A stretch of 34,102 nucleotides of DNA, taken from NCBI GenBank assembly GCA_020629775.1, contig JAHDCP010000022.1:1-34102 (forward strand). Direction: 5' to 3'. The notes beneath the pieces are model-generated. The model was not told where the DNA came from and did no database searches. It saw only the letters and a list, made by a program, of their open reading frames with translations. The position numbers and the translations under genes were made by a program. Of this stretch, positions 7,155 to 15,338 are shown one piece after another (the stretch's first letter is position 1; each line of letters opens with the position of its first letter). Source of the stretch: Planktomarina sp. GTDB lineage: Bacteria > Pseudomonadota > Alphaproteobacteria > Rhodobacterales > Rhodobacteraceae.

Positions 7155-9701
7155 ATGCGCGATGCAGCCCCCCAAACCATTCATTTGAAAGATTACACCC
7201 CGTTTGGATGGTCCGTTACTGGCGTTCAGCTGACTTTTAGATTGCATCCCACCAAAACACGGGTGGTGTCTCGCGTCGATTTCGTGCCAACCCCGGGATC
7301 ATCGGGCGAGTTTACCCTGCACGGCGAAGAACTGACCTTGATCAAAGCCAGCATCAACGGCACTCCAGTAGATACCAACGTTCAAGACAATACGCTGACC
7401 TGCGATGTGCCCGATGGCCCTTTCACATGGCAAGCAGAAGTGGAAATCAACCCCCAGACCAACACAGCCTTGTCGGGCCTGTACATGTCCAATGGCATGT
7501 ACTGCACCCAGTGCGAGGCAGAAGGGTTCCGCCGCATCACATTTTACCCCGATCGCCCGGATGTTCTGGCCCCTTTCAAAGTGCGCGTCGAAGGGGATGC
7601 ACCGGTTTTGTTATCCAACGGCAACCCAACCAGCTCGGGTGATGGCTGGGCTGAATGGGAAGATCCCTGGCCCAAGCCCGCGTATTTGTTTGCCTTAGTG
7701 GCCGGCGAATTACACGCCCACCCGGGCCGCTTTAAAACCATGTCCGGTCGGGACGTAGATTTGAACATTTACGTGCGCGACGGGGACCAAGACAAATGCG
7801 AATTCGCCATGGAAGCCCTGATCAAATCTATGGAATGGGACGAACAGGTTTATGGGCGGGAATACGACCTGGATGTGTTCAATATCGTGGCCGTGGATGA
7901 CTTTAACATGGGCGCGATGGAAAACAAAGGTTTGAACATTTTCAACTCTGCAGCGGTATTGGCCAGTGCAAAAACCGCCACAGATGCCAATTTCGAACGT
8001 ATTGAGGCAATTATCGCCCACGAGTACTTTCACAACTGGACCGGCAATCGTATCACTTGCCGGGATTGGTTTCAGCTGTGTTTGAAAGAAGGTTTAACCG
8101 TTTTTCGCGACCAACAATTCAGTGCGGACGTGCGTTCAGCACCGGTACGCCGGATCGAAGATGTGCAAGCTTTGCGTGGGCGTCAGTTCCGCGAAGACAA
8201 TGGCCCCCTGGCCCATCCTGTGCGCCCAGCCAGTTTTGTGGAAATCAACAATTTCTACACAGCGACGGTTTATGAAAAGGGCGCCGAATTGATCCGCATG
8301 CTGAAGATCCTTGTTGGGGATGATGCATATACCAAGGCGTTGGATTTGTACTTTGACCGCCACGATGGCCAAGCCTGCACTATCGAAGATTGGTTGCAAG
8401 TTTTTGAAGACACCACGGGCCGGGATTTGTCGCAATTTAAGGGATGGTATGCCCAGGCTGGGACACCGCGGGTGAAGGTGACAGAAGGGTTCGCCGACGG
8501 CACATATACCCTGACACTGGACCAATTCACCCCAGCCCCCCCCGGACAACCCGAAAAGGCCCCACTTGTGATCCCCTTTGCCTTTGGTCTGCTGAACGAC
8601 CAGGGCGAAGAAGTTCGCCCCACTCAAGTTATCGAATTGGTGGATGCCCAGCACACTGTGACCGTAACTGGTTTGGCGGGCAAACCCGTCTTGTCGCCTC
8701 TGCGCGGATTTTCGGCCCCAGTGATTTTAGAACGCGATGTGCCCACAGCGGAACGGTTGCACCTTTTGCGCCACGACACGGATCCGTTTAATCGCTGGGA
8801 ATCCGGGCGCTTGCTGGACCGCGAAACCATGGTTGCCATGATCGTGGACTACAAAGACCCCGATCCGGCAGTGTTGCAGGCCAAGGTGGCCATGGCCGCC
8901 GACGAAAGTCTGGATCCCGCATTCCGCGCATTGTGTTTGGCCCTGCCCGGCCAGGATGATGTGGCCCAAACTCTGGCCGATGCTGGGGCAACGCCCGATC
9001 CTGTTCAAATTTATCTGGTGCGCGAAGCGTTGTCTTATGCCCTGGCGCAAGCGGGCGGTGACCTGTGGGCTGATCTGTACACCAAGCATCAAGTCGCCGG
9101 GGATTACACCCCGTCCGCTGAAGACTGCGGGAAACGCGCCCTAACGGGAGCAGCCTTGGGGTTAATCACTTACCTGGACGGCGGCACCACCGCCCAAGCC
9201 CAGTTTGACACCGCCACCAACATGACAGCGCAAATCAGCGCCCTGGCACGGCTTGTTTCTGCGGGTGAAGGCGATGGGGCCCTGGCAGCGTTTTATGAGC
9301 AGTGGTCCCATGAACGCTTGGTGATTGATAAATGGTTCGGCCTGCAAGTCAGCCAATGCCCGCCAAACCAAGCGGCGAACATCGCCACAGGCTTGCTGGA
9401 CCACCCAGACTTTTCCCTTACCAACCCCAACCGCGCCCGGGCTTTGCTGGGCAGTTTTGCCATGACCCCTGCCGCATTCCATCAGATGGACGGATCGGGA
9501 TACACGCTGATGGCCGATCAGTTGATCGCCATAGATGAGCTGAACCCCCAGCTGGCCGCGCGCATGTCCACCATGTTTGAAACGTGGAAACGCTATGACA
9601 CGGACCGCCAGGCACAAATGCGCGCTGCGATGGAACGCATCCAGGCCCGCCCAGGCCTGTCACGGGATTTAGGGGAAATGCTGGAACGGATGATGGGATG
9701 A
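7155..9701 (+). CDS. pepN: aminopeptidase N (M1 family)
   Basis: This cytosolic zinc metallopeptidase removes N-terminal residues from peptides. At 848 residues it is the expected size for gamma/alphaproteobacterial PepN with DUF3458 C-terminal domains. The exopeptidase motif GAMEN is at 253-257, the zinc motif HEYFH at 289-293, and the third ligand Glu312 in KEGLTVFRDQQF. The family N-terminus MRDAAPQTIHLKDYTPFGWS gives the start at ATG 7155, with AAAGG 7 nt upstream; a start at 7071 would add 28 residues not seen in the family and would run into the divergent photolyase promoter. It stands alone on the plus strand, with gatB 77 bp downstream. Confidence 0.96.
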   Translation: MRDAAPQTIHLKDYTPFGWSVTGVQLTFRLHPTKTRVVSRVDFVPTPGSSGEFTLHGEELTLIKASINGTPVDTNVQDNTLTCDVPDGPFTWQAEVEINPQTNTALSGLYMSNGMYCTQCEAEGFRRITFYPDRPDVLAPFKVRVEGDAPVLLSNGNPTSSGDGWAEWEDPWPKPAYLFALVAGELHAHPGRFKTMSGRDVDLNIYVRDGDQDKCEFAMEALIKSMEWDEQVYGREYDLDVFNIVAVDDFNMGAMENKGLNIFNSAAVLASAKTATDANFERIEAIIAHEYFHNWTGNRITCRDWFQLCLKEGLTVFRDQQFSADVRSAPVRRIEDVQALRGRQFREDNGPLAHPVRPASFVEINNFYTATVYEKGAELIRMLKILVGDDAYTKALDLYFDRHDGQACTIEDWLQVFEDTTGRDLSQFKGWYAQAGTPRVKVTEGFADGTYTLTLDQFTPAPPGQPEKAPLVIPFAFGLLNDQGEEVRPTQVIELVDAQHTVTVTGLAGKPVLSPLRGFSAPVILERDVPTAERLHLLRHDTDPFNRWESGRLLDRETMVAMIVDYKDPDPAVLQAKVAMAADESLDPAFRALCLALPGQDDVAQTLADAGATPDPVQIYLVREALSYALAQAGGDLWADLYTKHQVAGDYTPSAEDCGKRALTGAALGLITYLDGGTTAQAQFDTATNMTAQISALARLVSAGEGDGALAAFYEQWSHERLVIDKWFGLQVSQCPPNQAANIATGLLDHPDFSLTNPNRARALLGSFAMTPAAFHQMDGSGYTLMADQLIAIDELNPQLAARMSTMFETWKRYDTDRQAQMRAAMERIQARPGLSRDLGEMLERMMG

Positions 9702-9778
9702 AACCACGCCACAAGGGACTTGCCCCGCCCCTTGGCCTTGCCTAAGAAACGCCAACCCAAGATCAAAGGACACGCGCC

Positions 9779-11290
9779 ATGTTGGACGTAAACTTTACCG
9801 CCCCCGCCCCCAAAACCATCGCCGGTGCAAAATCGGACTGGGAACTGGTGATCGGCATGGAAGTCCACGCCCAGGTGGCGACGAAATCCAAACTGTTTTC
9901 CGGCGCGTCCACACAATTTGGGGCGGAACCCAATGCCAACGTGGCCTTTGTGGACGCGGGCATGCCCGGTATGTTGCCCGTCATCAACGAAGAATGCGTG
10001 GCGCAAGCAGTTCGCACAGGGCTAGGTCTGAAAGCCGAAATCAACCTGTTTTCGGCGTTTGACCGCAAGAACTACTTTTATCCTGACTTGCCGCAGGGGT
10101 ATCAAATCAGCCAGTTGTATCATCCCATCGTGGGCGAAGGCGAAGTTCTGGTGGAACTGGGTGATGGCACTGCGCGTAACGTGCGCATCGAACGTATCCA
10201 CTTGGAACAAGACGCGGGCAAATCTGTGCATGACATGGACCCCAACATGTCCTTCGTGGATTTGAACCGCACTGGCGTCGCCTTGATGGAAATCGTGTCC
10301 CGTCCGGACATTCGCGGGCCAGAAGAAGCCGCGGCTTATGTCACCAAACTGCGCCAAATCATGCGATATTTGGGCACCTGCGACGGCAACATGCAAAACG
10401 GCAACTTGCGGGCCGATGTGAACGTGTCCGTGTGTAAACCCGGCGATTACGAGAAATTCCTGGAAACGGGTGACTTTGGCCATTTGGGCACACGCCGCGA
10501 AATCAAAAACATGAACTCCTTGCGGTTCATCCAAGCCGCCATCATGACCGAAGCGCGCTTCCAAATCGGCGAATTGGAAGATGGCCGCGAAGTCGTGCAA
10601 GAAACCGTGTTGTACGACGTGGAAAAGGACGAAACCCGGTCCATGCGGTCCAAAGAAGAAGCCCATGATTACCGGTACTTCCCGTGCCCTGATCTGCTGC
10701 CTTTGGAAATTGAGCAATCCTGGGTGGATGACATAGCAGCGGGCTTGCCCGAATTGCCCGACGCCAAGAAAGCCCGCTTCATGGGCGACTTCGGCTTGTC
10801 CGATTATGACGCCAGTGTTCTGACCGCCGATACCGACAACGCCGGATATTTTGAAGCCGTGGCCAAGGGCCGCGATGGCAAAATGGCCGCCAACTGGGTG
10901 ATCAACGATTTGTTCGGTCGGTTGAAGAAAGATGAAAAAGACATCACCGACAGCCCCATGTCTGCCGACCAACTTGGTGGCATCATCGATCTGATCGCAT
11001 CTGACGCCATCAGCGGGAAAATCGCCAAGGACGTGTTTGAAATTGTGTACACCGAAGGCGGCGATCCCGCCCAAGTGGTGGAAGACCGCGGCATGAAACA
11101 AGTGACCGACACGGGTGCCATTGAAGCGGCCCTGGACCAAGTGATTGCCGACAATCCGGCCCAGGTTGAAAAAGCCAAAGCCAACCCCAAATTGGCGGGC
11201 TGGTTCGTGGGTCAGGTGATGAAAGCCACGGGCGGCAAAGCCAACCCCAAAGCGGTAAACGAACTGGTGGCCAAAAAGCTGGGCGATTAA
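9779..11290 (+). CDS. gatB: Asp-tRNA(Asn)/Glu-tRNA(Gln) amidotransferase subunit B
   Basis: GatB is the kinase/transamidase partner of GatCAB, which converts mischarged Glu-tRNA(Gln) (and Asp-tRNA(Asn)) to the amidated forms. It is 503 residues. It has the signature [20 protein letters not shown] near the N-terminus, [37 protein letters not shown], the DFNRTG-like [18 protein letters not shown], and [17 protein letters not shown]. The C-terminal YqeY/tail domain follows, ending [20 protein letters not shown]. The start is ATG 9779 with AAGGA upstream. gatA and gatC are not in this window. Its stop overlaps the convergent LysR gene by 4 bp in a palindrome. Confidence 0.97.
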   Translation: MLDVNFTAPAPKTIAGAKSDWELVIGMEVHAQVATKSKLFSGASTQFGAEPNANVAFVDAGMPGMLPVINEECVAQAVRTGLGLKAEINLFSAFDRKNYFYPDLPQGYQISQLYHPIVGEGEVLVELGDGTARNVRIERIHLEQDAGKSVHDMDPNMSFVDLNRTGVALMEIVSRPDIRGPEEAAAYVTKLRQIMRYLGTCDGNMQNGNLRADVNVSVCKPGDYEKFLETGDFGHLGTRREIKNMNSLRFIQAAIMTEARFQIGELEDGREVVQETVLYDVEKDETRSMRSKEEAHDYRYFPCPDLLPLEIEQSWVDDIAAGLPELPDAKKARFMGDFGLSDYDASVLTADTDNAGYFEAVAKGRDGKMAANWVINDLFGRLKKDEKDITDSPMSADQLGGIIDLIASDAISGKIAKDVFEIVYTEGGDPAQVVEDRGMKQVTDTGAIEAALDQVIADNPAQVEKAKANPKLAGWFVGQVMKATGGKANPKAVNELVAKKLGD

Positions 11291-11296
11291 TCGCCC
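11281..11296. repeat. 16-bp perfect palindrome containing both stop codons of gatB and the LysR gene
   Basis: GGGCGATTAATCGCCC is its own reverse complement. gatB ends GGC-GAT-TAA in one direction and the LysR gene ends GGC-GAT-TAA in the other, so both proteins end in Gly-Asp and share the central TTAA. It has no loop and no T-runs, so it is not a standard terminator, but it may help separate the converging transcripts. Confidence 0.6.
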
Positions 11297-12180
11297 TTCA
11301 CCCAGCCTTGTAAGCCCTGGCCCAAGTGCGCGTAAACCGCACGTACTGGGGCCGAAGTTTTCAATGCGGAATGCATCAACAAGTTCATCGGCAACGGCGG
11401 TAGTTTCAGATCCGGCATCAGCCGAACCACGTCCGGAATCATAGCGGCGACTTTAACTTGGGTTGCCACGATCCCCACTCCGCGGCGCAAATATTCCAGG
11501 TGCAATGCTTGGTCATCGCTGCGCAAACGAAAATCTGACGGTTTGGCGGCAACACCCAAAGCCCGCAAAGACCGAACCATCAATTCTGATTGGTCATACC
11601 CCACAACAATTTGGTGTTTCATATCTTCAAAGCCGCCCATCGGTGGCGCGGTTTCAAGGTATGATTTATGGGCGAACAACCCCAGCTCTACGGTCCCGAT
11701 TTTGCGCGAAATTACGTCCAATTGGTCTGGTGCAGTCATCCGGATGGCAATGTCGGCCTCGCGTCGCAACAGGTTCGTGGTGGCGTTACTTGCCACCATT
11801 TCAATCTGGATGCCAGGAAACGCCGTTAAAAAGGACCCCAAAATGTCAGGCAACACAAAAGTGGCCACCACCTCTGACGCGCTGATGCGCACCACCCCTT
11901 CTAAACGTTCAGACACACCATCCACCGAAAGGCTGAGGTTCTGGGCCGCCTGCGCCATGGCGCGTGCATTCGGCAACAGCACATTTGCAGCAGGCGTGGG
12001 CAAAGCCCCGGTGCGCCCGCGCACAAACAGCACCTGGCCCAAACTTTCTTCCAGTGCCGTGATGTGCCGCCCCAACGTCGGTTGGCTTAACCCCAGCCTA
12101 TCGGCGGCCGCCAGAAAACTGCCTTCGTCCATCACCGCTAAGAACACCTGAACCAACGACCAATCCAGCCTATTATTCAT
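11287..12180 (-). CDS. LysR family transcriptional regulator
   Basis: This is a 297-residue LysR-type regulator. The N-terminal winged helix-turn-helix (residues about 5-65) reads [20 protein letters not shown] then [20 protein letters not shown]. The C-terminal periplasmic-binding-like effector domain (about 95-290) includes [20 protein letters not shown] and [14 protein letters not shown]. It is divergent from the epimerase-like gene at 12273, the usual LysR arrangement, so that gene is the likely target; autoregulation is also likely. ATG 12180 begins [14 protein letters not shown]; no strong Shine-Dalgarno is visible. The effector is unknown. Confidence 0.93.
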   Translation of the reverse strand: MNNRLDWSLVQVFLAVMDEGSFLAAADRLGLSQPTLGRHITALEESLGQVLFVRGRTGALPTPAANVLLPNARAMAQAAQNLSLSVDGVSERLEGVVRISASEVVATFVLPDILGSFLTAFPGIQIEMVASNATTNLLRREADIAIRMTAPDQLDVISRKIGTVELGLFAHKSYLETAPPMGGFEDMKHQIVVGYDQSELMVRSLRALGVAAKPSDFRLRSDDQALHLEYLRRGVGIVATQVKVAAMIPDVVRLMPDLKLPPLPMNLLMHSALKTSAPVRAVYAHLGQGLQGWVKGD

Positions 12181-12241
12181 TTGTGAAACTCAAAGTTATA
12201 ATATTTGGCATTTATTATTCACCAATGAATTCTCAAATTCA
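12175..12241. promoter_or_regulatory. candidate LysR operator: repeated ATTCA/TGAAT half-sites
   Basis: The divergent gap holds two overlapping inverted repeats with identical 4-bp centres: ATTCA-CCAA-TGAAT (12217-12230) and TGAATT-CTCA-AATTCA (12226-12241). A third imperfect copy, ATTCA-TTTG-TGAAA (12175-12188), overlaps the LysR start codon. Repeated half-sites around a divergent start are typical of LysR control, with a recognition site plus an activation site. The assignment to this regulator is inferred from position. Confidence 0.5.
12198..12225 (-). promoter_or_regulatory. candidate promoter of the LysR gene
   Basis: On the minus strand, TTGGTG (12225-12220), a 16-bp spacer and TATTAT (12203-12198) resemble a sigma-70 promoter, placing a transcript start some ten bases before the LysR ATG. 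The -35 hexamer lies within the ATTCA-CCAA-TGAAT repeat, so regulator binding would block it, which fits negative autoregulation. Confidence 0.4.
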
Positions 12242-12272
12242 ACCTGAGATCTACTTTTTTGGAGAATGCATC

Positions 12273-13160
12273 ATGACACAGACTGTATTAATCTTAGGGG
12301 CAAGTGGCAGCGCCGGGCACCATGCGAAGCAAGCCTTCCAAACCGCCGGTTGGACCGTCCGCACATTCAACCGCAAGACAGACACCCTGCCCGACGCCGC
12401 ACTTGGCTGCGACGTTATTTTGAACGCCTGGAACCCGGCCAATTACCACAACTGGGCCGGTATTCTGCCCAAAATCACGCAATCCGTTATTCATGCCGCA
12501 CAAGTCAGCGGTGCTTTGGTGGTGCTGCCAGGCAATGTTTATAACTTCGGTGTTGAACCTGGACCTTGGTCCCACGAAACGCCCCAAACGGCTTGCACAC
12601 GCAAAGGCAAAGTTCGCAAAGACATTGAAGCAATGTACGCAGCCGCCGGCATACGGACGATTGTTTTACGTGCTGGGGATTTCGTATCGTCAGACGGTCC
12701 GGCAAATGTCATCGGCAAGCTCATTTTGAAGGACTTTCACAAGGGTCGGATCACCACGTTGGGGGACCCAGATGCCCCAAGGGCCCACGCATATCTTCCA
12801 GATTGGGCGCGCGCCGTTGTTGCACTGATGGATCATGCGGATGCCCTGCCCGATTTTGCAGACATCAGTTTTCCAGGCCATACATTTTCCACCAACGACC
12901 TTAAACTGGAATTGGAACGCACCCATGGCCCGCTTCAGCTGACACAGTTCCCTTGGTGGTCCATGAGCCTGGCCGCCCCATTTTGGGAACTGGCCCGCGA
13001 ATTTCGGGAGATGCGGTATTTGTATGACCACCCGCACCAATTGGACGGTTCGCTGTTTCAGCGACTGTTGCCTGATTTTCAGATGTCGGATTTCAGCACG
13101 GTGGCACGGGCAGAACTTAGAACGGGCCAAGGGCAAAGCCTGCAGCTGCAAACCGCCTGA
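12273..13160 (+). CDS. NAD-dependent epimerase/dehydratase-like (extended SDR) protein
   Basis: This is a 295-residue protein with an N-terminal Rossmann motif LILGASGSAGHHA (residues about 6-18), followed by RTFNR at the second strand, which suggests NADP(H) preference. It resembles atypical extended SDRs (NAD-epimerase/NmrA-like): VLPGNVYNFGVEPGPW and GIRTIVLRAGDFVSSDGPAN are characteristic substrate-pocket stretches, but a clean catalytic YxxxK is not evident, so activity is uncertain. ATG 12273 follows GGAGA by 7 nt; a start at 12183 would overlap the regulatory repeats. It is divergent from the LysR gene and probably controlled by it. The substrate is unknown. Confidence 0.85.
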   Translation: MTQTVLILGASGSAGHHAKQAFQTAGWTVRTFNRKTDTLPDAALGCDVILNAWNPANYHNWAGILPKITQSVIHAAQVSGALVVLPGNVYNFGVEPGPWSHETPQTACTRKGKVRKDIEAMYAAAGIRTIVLRAGDFVSSDGPANVIGKLILKDFHKGRITTLGDPDAPRAHAYLPDWARAVVALMDHADALPDFADISFPGHTFSTNDLKLELERTHGPLQLTQFPWWSMSLAAPFWELAREFREMRYLYDHPHQLDGSLFQRLLPDFQMSDFSTVARAELRTGQGQSLQLQTA

Positions 13161-13210
13161 CGCAAGGATATGGCCGTTCCAAAATAATTCGAAAAATCTT
13201 TCTCCCCAAG

Positions 13211-13239
13211 TGCCCCGCGTTAACCAGATTCGCGGGGCA
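13211..13239. repeat. 9-bp-stem hairpin downstream of the epimerase-like gene
   Basis: TGCCCCGCG (13211-13219) and CGCGGGGCA (13231-13239) are perfect inverted repeats around an 11-nt loop, about 50 bp after the epimerase-like stop. The stem is strong, but no T-run follows on either strand, so it is either a Rho-assisted 3' end structure or a protein site. It lies between convergent genes. Confidence 0.5.
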
Positions 13240-13247
13240 TATGGCCA

Positions 13248-13286
13248 GTGTACGAGGTGTGTACAGCTTGTGTACGGGCTGTGACC
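13248..13286. repeat. tandem 11-bp GTGTAC repeats
   Basis: GTGTAC occurs at 13248, 13259 and 13270, exactly 11 bp apart, and a degenerate GTGACC follows at 13281 in the same phase. The units read GTGTACGAGGT, GTGTACAGCTT, GTGTACGGGCT and GTGACCTGGCG. The spacing is one DNA helical turn, so the motifs would face the same side of the helix. The array lies in the gap between the convergent epimerase-like gene and bolA. Its function is unknown. Confidence 0.6.
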
Positions 13287-13304
13287 TGGCGTGATGGTCT
13301 TTCA

Positions 13305-13324
13305 GGTCCCGTCGTTATGGGACC
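13305..13324 (-). terminator. weak hairpin after bolA
   Basis: GGTCCC (13305-13310) and GGGACC (13319-13324) form a 6-bp stem with an 8-nt loop, 12 bp beyond the bolA stop. There is no T-run, so it may mark the 3' end of the bolA message but is not a canonical intrinsic terminator. Confidence 0.3.
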
Positions 13325-13335
13325 GGACGGTGCGG

Positions 13336-13599
13336 TCACGGAATATCAATGTCCAACGCCAGAGCGTGAATTGCGCCCATGATATCTGCCCCCAAGGCTT
13401 TGTGCACGGCACGGTGACGGGCAATCCTTGATTGACCTGCGAAGGCCGTGCTGCGGATACGCACCTCCCAATGGCTTTCGCCCCCTTCTTGGAAACCCGC
13501 GTGTCCCCGGTGCCCTTCGGACACATCCGCCACCACCAGCTCCGCTGGGGTAAAGGTCTGCGTCAACGCGTCTTCAATTCTTCCCTGCATTCCCGCCAT
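13336..13599 (-). CDS. BolA family protein
   Basis: This is an 87-residue BolA-type protein with the family alpha-beta fold. IEDALTQTFTPAELVVADVS is the first helix and strand, HRGHAG carries the conserved His region, ESHWEVRIRSTAF is the next strand, and SRIARHRAVHKALG with IHALALDI closes the domain. BolA proteins work with monothiol glutaredoxins in iron-sulfur cluster trafficking and can bind DNA. The start at ATG 13599 has AGGG 6 nt upstream. It is divergent from the J-domain gene with a 78-bp gap; BolA beside a J-protein and cobS/cobT is a pattern I recall from Rhodobacterales. Which BolA subtype it is cannot be settled here. Confidence 0.92.
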   Translation of the reverse strand: MAGMQGRIEDALTQTFTPAELVVADVSEGHRGHAGFQEGGESHWEVRIRSTAFAGQSRIARHRAVHKALGADIMGAIHALALDIDIP

Positions 13600-13677
13600 T
13601 TTTTACCCTAGCCCCCTTTAATCCTGTGCCACAGCCTGTACATTACGTTGTCCGAGTCGAGCAAGAGGACCTGCCAA

Positions 13678-14307
13678 ATGGCCAAGAATGATCCCTTCGG
13701 GTTTGATATTTCTGTTTCTTCTGCCAAGAAGAAAAACCCGCGCGGTCGCCGGGGCATGTCCGGTGAGTTTGAAACCTCGACCCGGAAATGCGAACATGCC
13801 GGTTGCCAAGAAGCGGGTAAATATCGCGCGCCGAAATCACCAGATATTTTGGATGATTTCTTTTGGTTCTGCAAAGACCACGTGCGCGAATATAATTTGA
13901 AATGGAACTTCTTTGACGGGTCCACCGAAGAAGAAATGAACGCGCAAATGGATTCCGATCGGGTCTGGGAACGCGAAACTAAACCGTTCAAAAAAGCCAC
14001 CGACGAACAACGCGCTTGGGCACGTTTGGGCGTGGATGATCCGCACCAAGTTCTGGGGGCCAACGCGACACAAAACCCTGGTAAATCCATCACTGGCACA
14101 CGTAAATTGCCCGCCACGGAACGCCGTGCGGTGGAAATTTTGGAAGCCAAGGACCACTGGACCAAGGCTGAAATTCGCAAGAGTTACAAAGCCTTAATCA
14201 AGGTTCTTCACCCAGATATGAACGGCGGAGACCGGTCTGACGAAGAAAAACTGCAAGAAGTTGTGTGGGCTTGGGATCAAATCAAAGAAAGCCGCAGCTT
14301 TCACTGA
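13678..14307 (+). CDS. J-domain (DnaJ-like) molecular chaperone
   Basis: This 209-residue protein has a C-terminal J domain (about 150-205) containing the HPD motif at 178-180 in KALIKVLHPDMNGGD, needed to stimulate an Hsp70 ATPase. The N-terminal part has three cysteines and a histidine (C38, C43, C65, H68) in KCEHAGCQEAG and FWFCKDH, a possible metal site. It lacks the Gly/Phe and cysteine-rich repeats of true DnaJ, so it is a specialised J-protein. ATG 13678 follows AAGAGGA; the family N-terminus MAKNDPFGFD supports it. Homologues are commonly next to cobS/cobT, so a role in cobaltochelatase or Fe-S chaperoning is plausible but unproven. Its last 7 bp overlap the convergent membrane-protein gene. 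Confidence 0.9.
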   Translation: MAKNDPFGFDISVSSAKKKNPRGRRGMSGEFETSTRKCEHAGCQEAGKYRAPKSPDILDDFFWFCKDHVREYNLKWNFFDGSTEEEMNAQMDSDRVWERETKPFKKATDEQRAWARLGVDDPHQVLGANATQNPGKSITGTRKLPATERRAVEILEAKDHWTKAEIRKSYKALIKVLHPDMNGGDRSDEEKLQEVVWAWDQIKESRSFH

Positions 14308-14729
14308 CTATTGACCCGAATTGCCATAACAGCAAAGTGAATGAAGGTTGTACCCAACAGCCAAACCGGCAAACAAAAGGTGAATGTAAAAAACAACGCG
14401 ACGCATGTTGCGAATAGATACGTTCCCAGATTACCATTACCAAACGAAGCCATACCTTCGGCCAACGACCATATGACTGGCACTGAAAACGCTGTACCAA
14501 CTGTGATCACGAAACTGGTGCCCGCTGTTCGCAACCAAGAAAATTCCACCAGCTGGCCAATGTTCTTTGAAAGCGCTGTACCCCAGAAAAAAGCTGGCCA
14601 AGCCAACCAAAACGCTCCGAGAAGACTTTCCAAATCGATACGGTCCAGACCGCCGCCCAATATTGCAAAAATTGACAAAACGCTGAGTGTCGCAAAAACC
14701 GTAAACAATATTCCAACCAGTGCTTGCAT
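14301..14729 (-). CDS. hypothetical four-helix membrane protein
   Basis: This is a 142-residue hydrophobic protein that I do not recognise. Predicted membrane helices by eye are at about 3-26 (ALVGILFTVFATLSVLSIFA), 36-54 (LLGAFWLAWPAFFWGTALS), 70-90 (GTSFVITVGTAFSVPVIWSL) and 103-135 (TYLFATCVALFFTFTFCLPV onwards). Two cysteines lie in the last helix region. GGAG lies 8 nt before ATG 14729. It is the last gene of the minus-strand sigma/anti-sigma/fasciclin/msrB cassette, 72 bp after msrB, and could be a membrane partner of the secreted proteins; that is only positional inference. The region looks more AT-rich than its neighbours, which may indicate transfer. It overlaps the end of the J-domain gene by 7 bp. 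Confidence 0.7.
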   Translation of the reverse strand: MQALVGILFTVFATLSVLSIFAILGGGLDRIDLESLLGAFWLAWPAFFWGTALSKNIGQLVEFSWLRTAGTSFVITVGTAFSVPVIWSLAEGMASFGNGNLGTYLFATCVALFFTFTFCLPVWLLGTTFIHFAVMAIRVNSQ

Positions 14730-14801
14730 ATGTCTTCTCCCAATTTGGTAAAGACAGGCAAACAGGCTCGCTGTGCAAATATTGATCAGCGCTTTCGGAG
14801 A

Positions 14802-15260
14802 TTACGCTGCGCGGAACACCAAACTCACGCCATTTAAACAGTGCCGTTTGCCTGTGGGTTTGGGGCCGTCGTTGAAGATATGCCCAAAGTGGCTGCCGCA
14901 GCGGCGGCAGTGGCATTCGGTGCGACGCATGAACAATTTGTTGTCTTGTTTTGTGCGGATCGCATTGGGTTTGGCTTGAAAGAATGATGGCCAGCCGGTC
15001 TTGCTGTCATACTTGTGCTCAGAGGCATACACCGCCAGATCGCAGCCCCGGCAATGGTACGTGCCGGCAGCATAATTCTTGTCCAAGGGTGATGAAAACG
15101 GGCGCTCGGTCCCTTCTTTTCGCATCACTTCGTATTGTGCTGGTGTCAACATCGCGCGCCATTGGGCGTCTGAACGGGTGACCTCAAAATTGCCTTCGGC
15201 CATGGCGGGTGTCACGGCGGTGCTGGCCAGGGCTGTTAACATGAATGTGCGGCGTTTCAT
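14802..15260 (-). CDS. msrB: peptide-methionine (R)-S-oxide reductase, exported
   Basis: MsrB reduces methionine-R-sulfoxide in oxidised proteins. This is a 152-residue form with a signal peptide MKRRTFMLTALASTAVTPAM ending AMA-EG (about 1-21); the twin-arginine RRTFML suggests Tat export, so it would act in the periplasm. Zinc cysteines are in CRGC (70, 73) and CRRC (118, 121). GSHFGHIFNDGPKPTGKRHC leads into the catalytic Cys141 of RHCLNGVSL. ATG 15260 follows GGAGAAG; a start at 15326 would hide the signal peptide behind 22 residues. It lies downstream of the fasciclin gene in the sigma-factor cassette. A periplasmic MsrB needs an electron donor, which is not obvious here. Confidence 0.95.
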   Translation of the reverse strand: MKRRTFMLTALASTAVTPAMAEGNFEVTRSDAQWRAMLTPAQYEVMRKEGTERPFSSPLDKNYAAGTYHCRGCDLAVYASEHKYDSKTGWPSFFQAKPNAIRTKQDNKLFMRRTECHCRRCGSHFGHIFNDGPKPTGKRHCLNGVSLVFRAA

Positions 15261-15338
15261 CGGTCTTCTCCGTTGCTGTTTAAGGGGGTTGGCTGCCCCG
15301 CGTCTCCCATCGCGGAACAGCCCCATGGATCAAATGAC

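Noticed and set aside
13248-13286. The tandem repeats as a CRISPR array
   Set aside because: The unit is only 11 bp with no spacer-repeat structure, and no cas genes are present.
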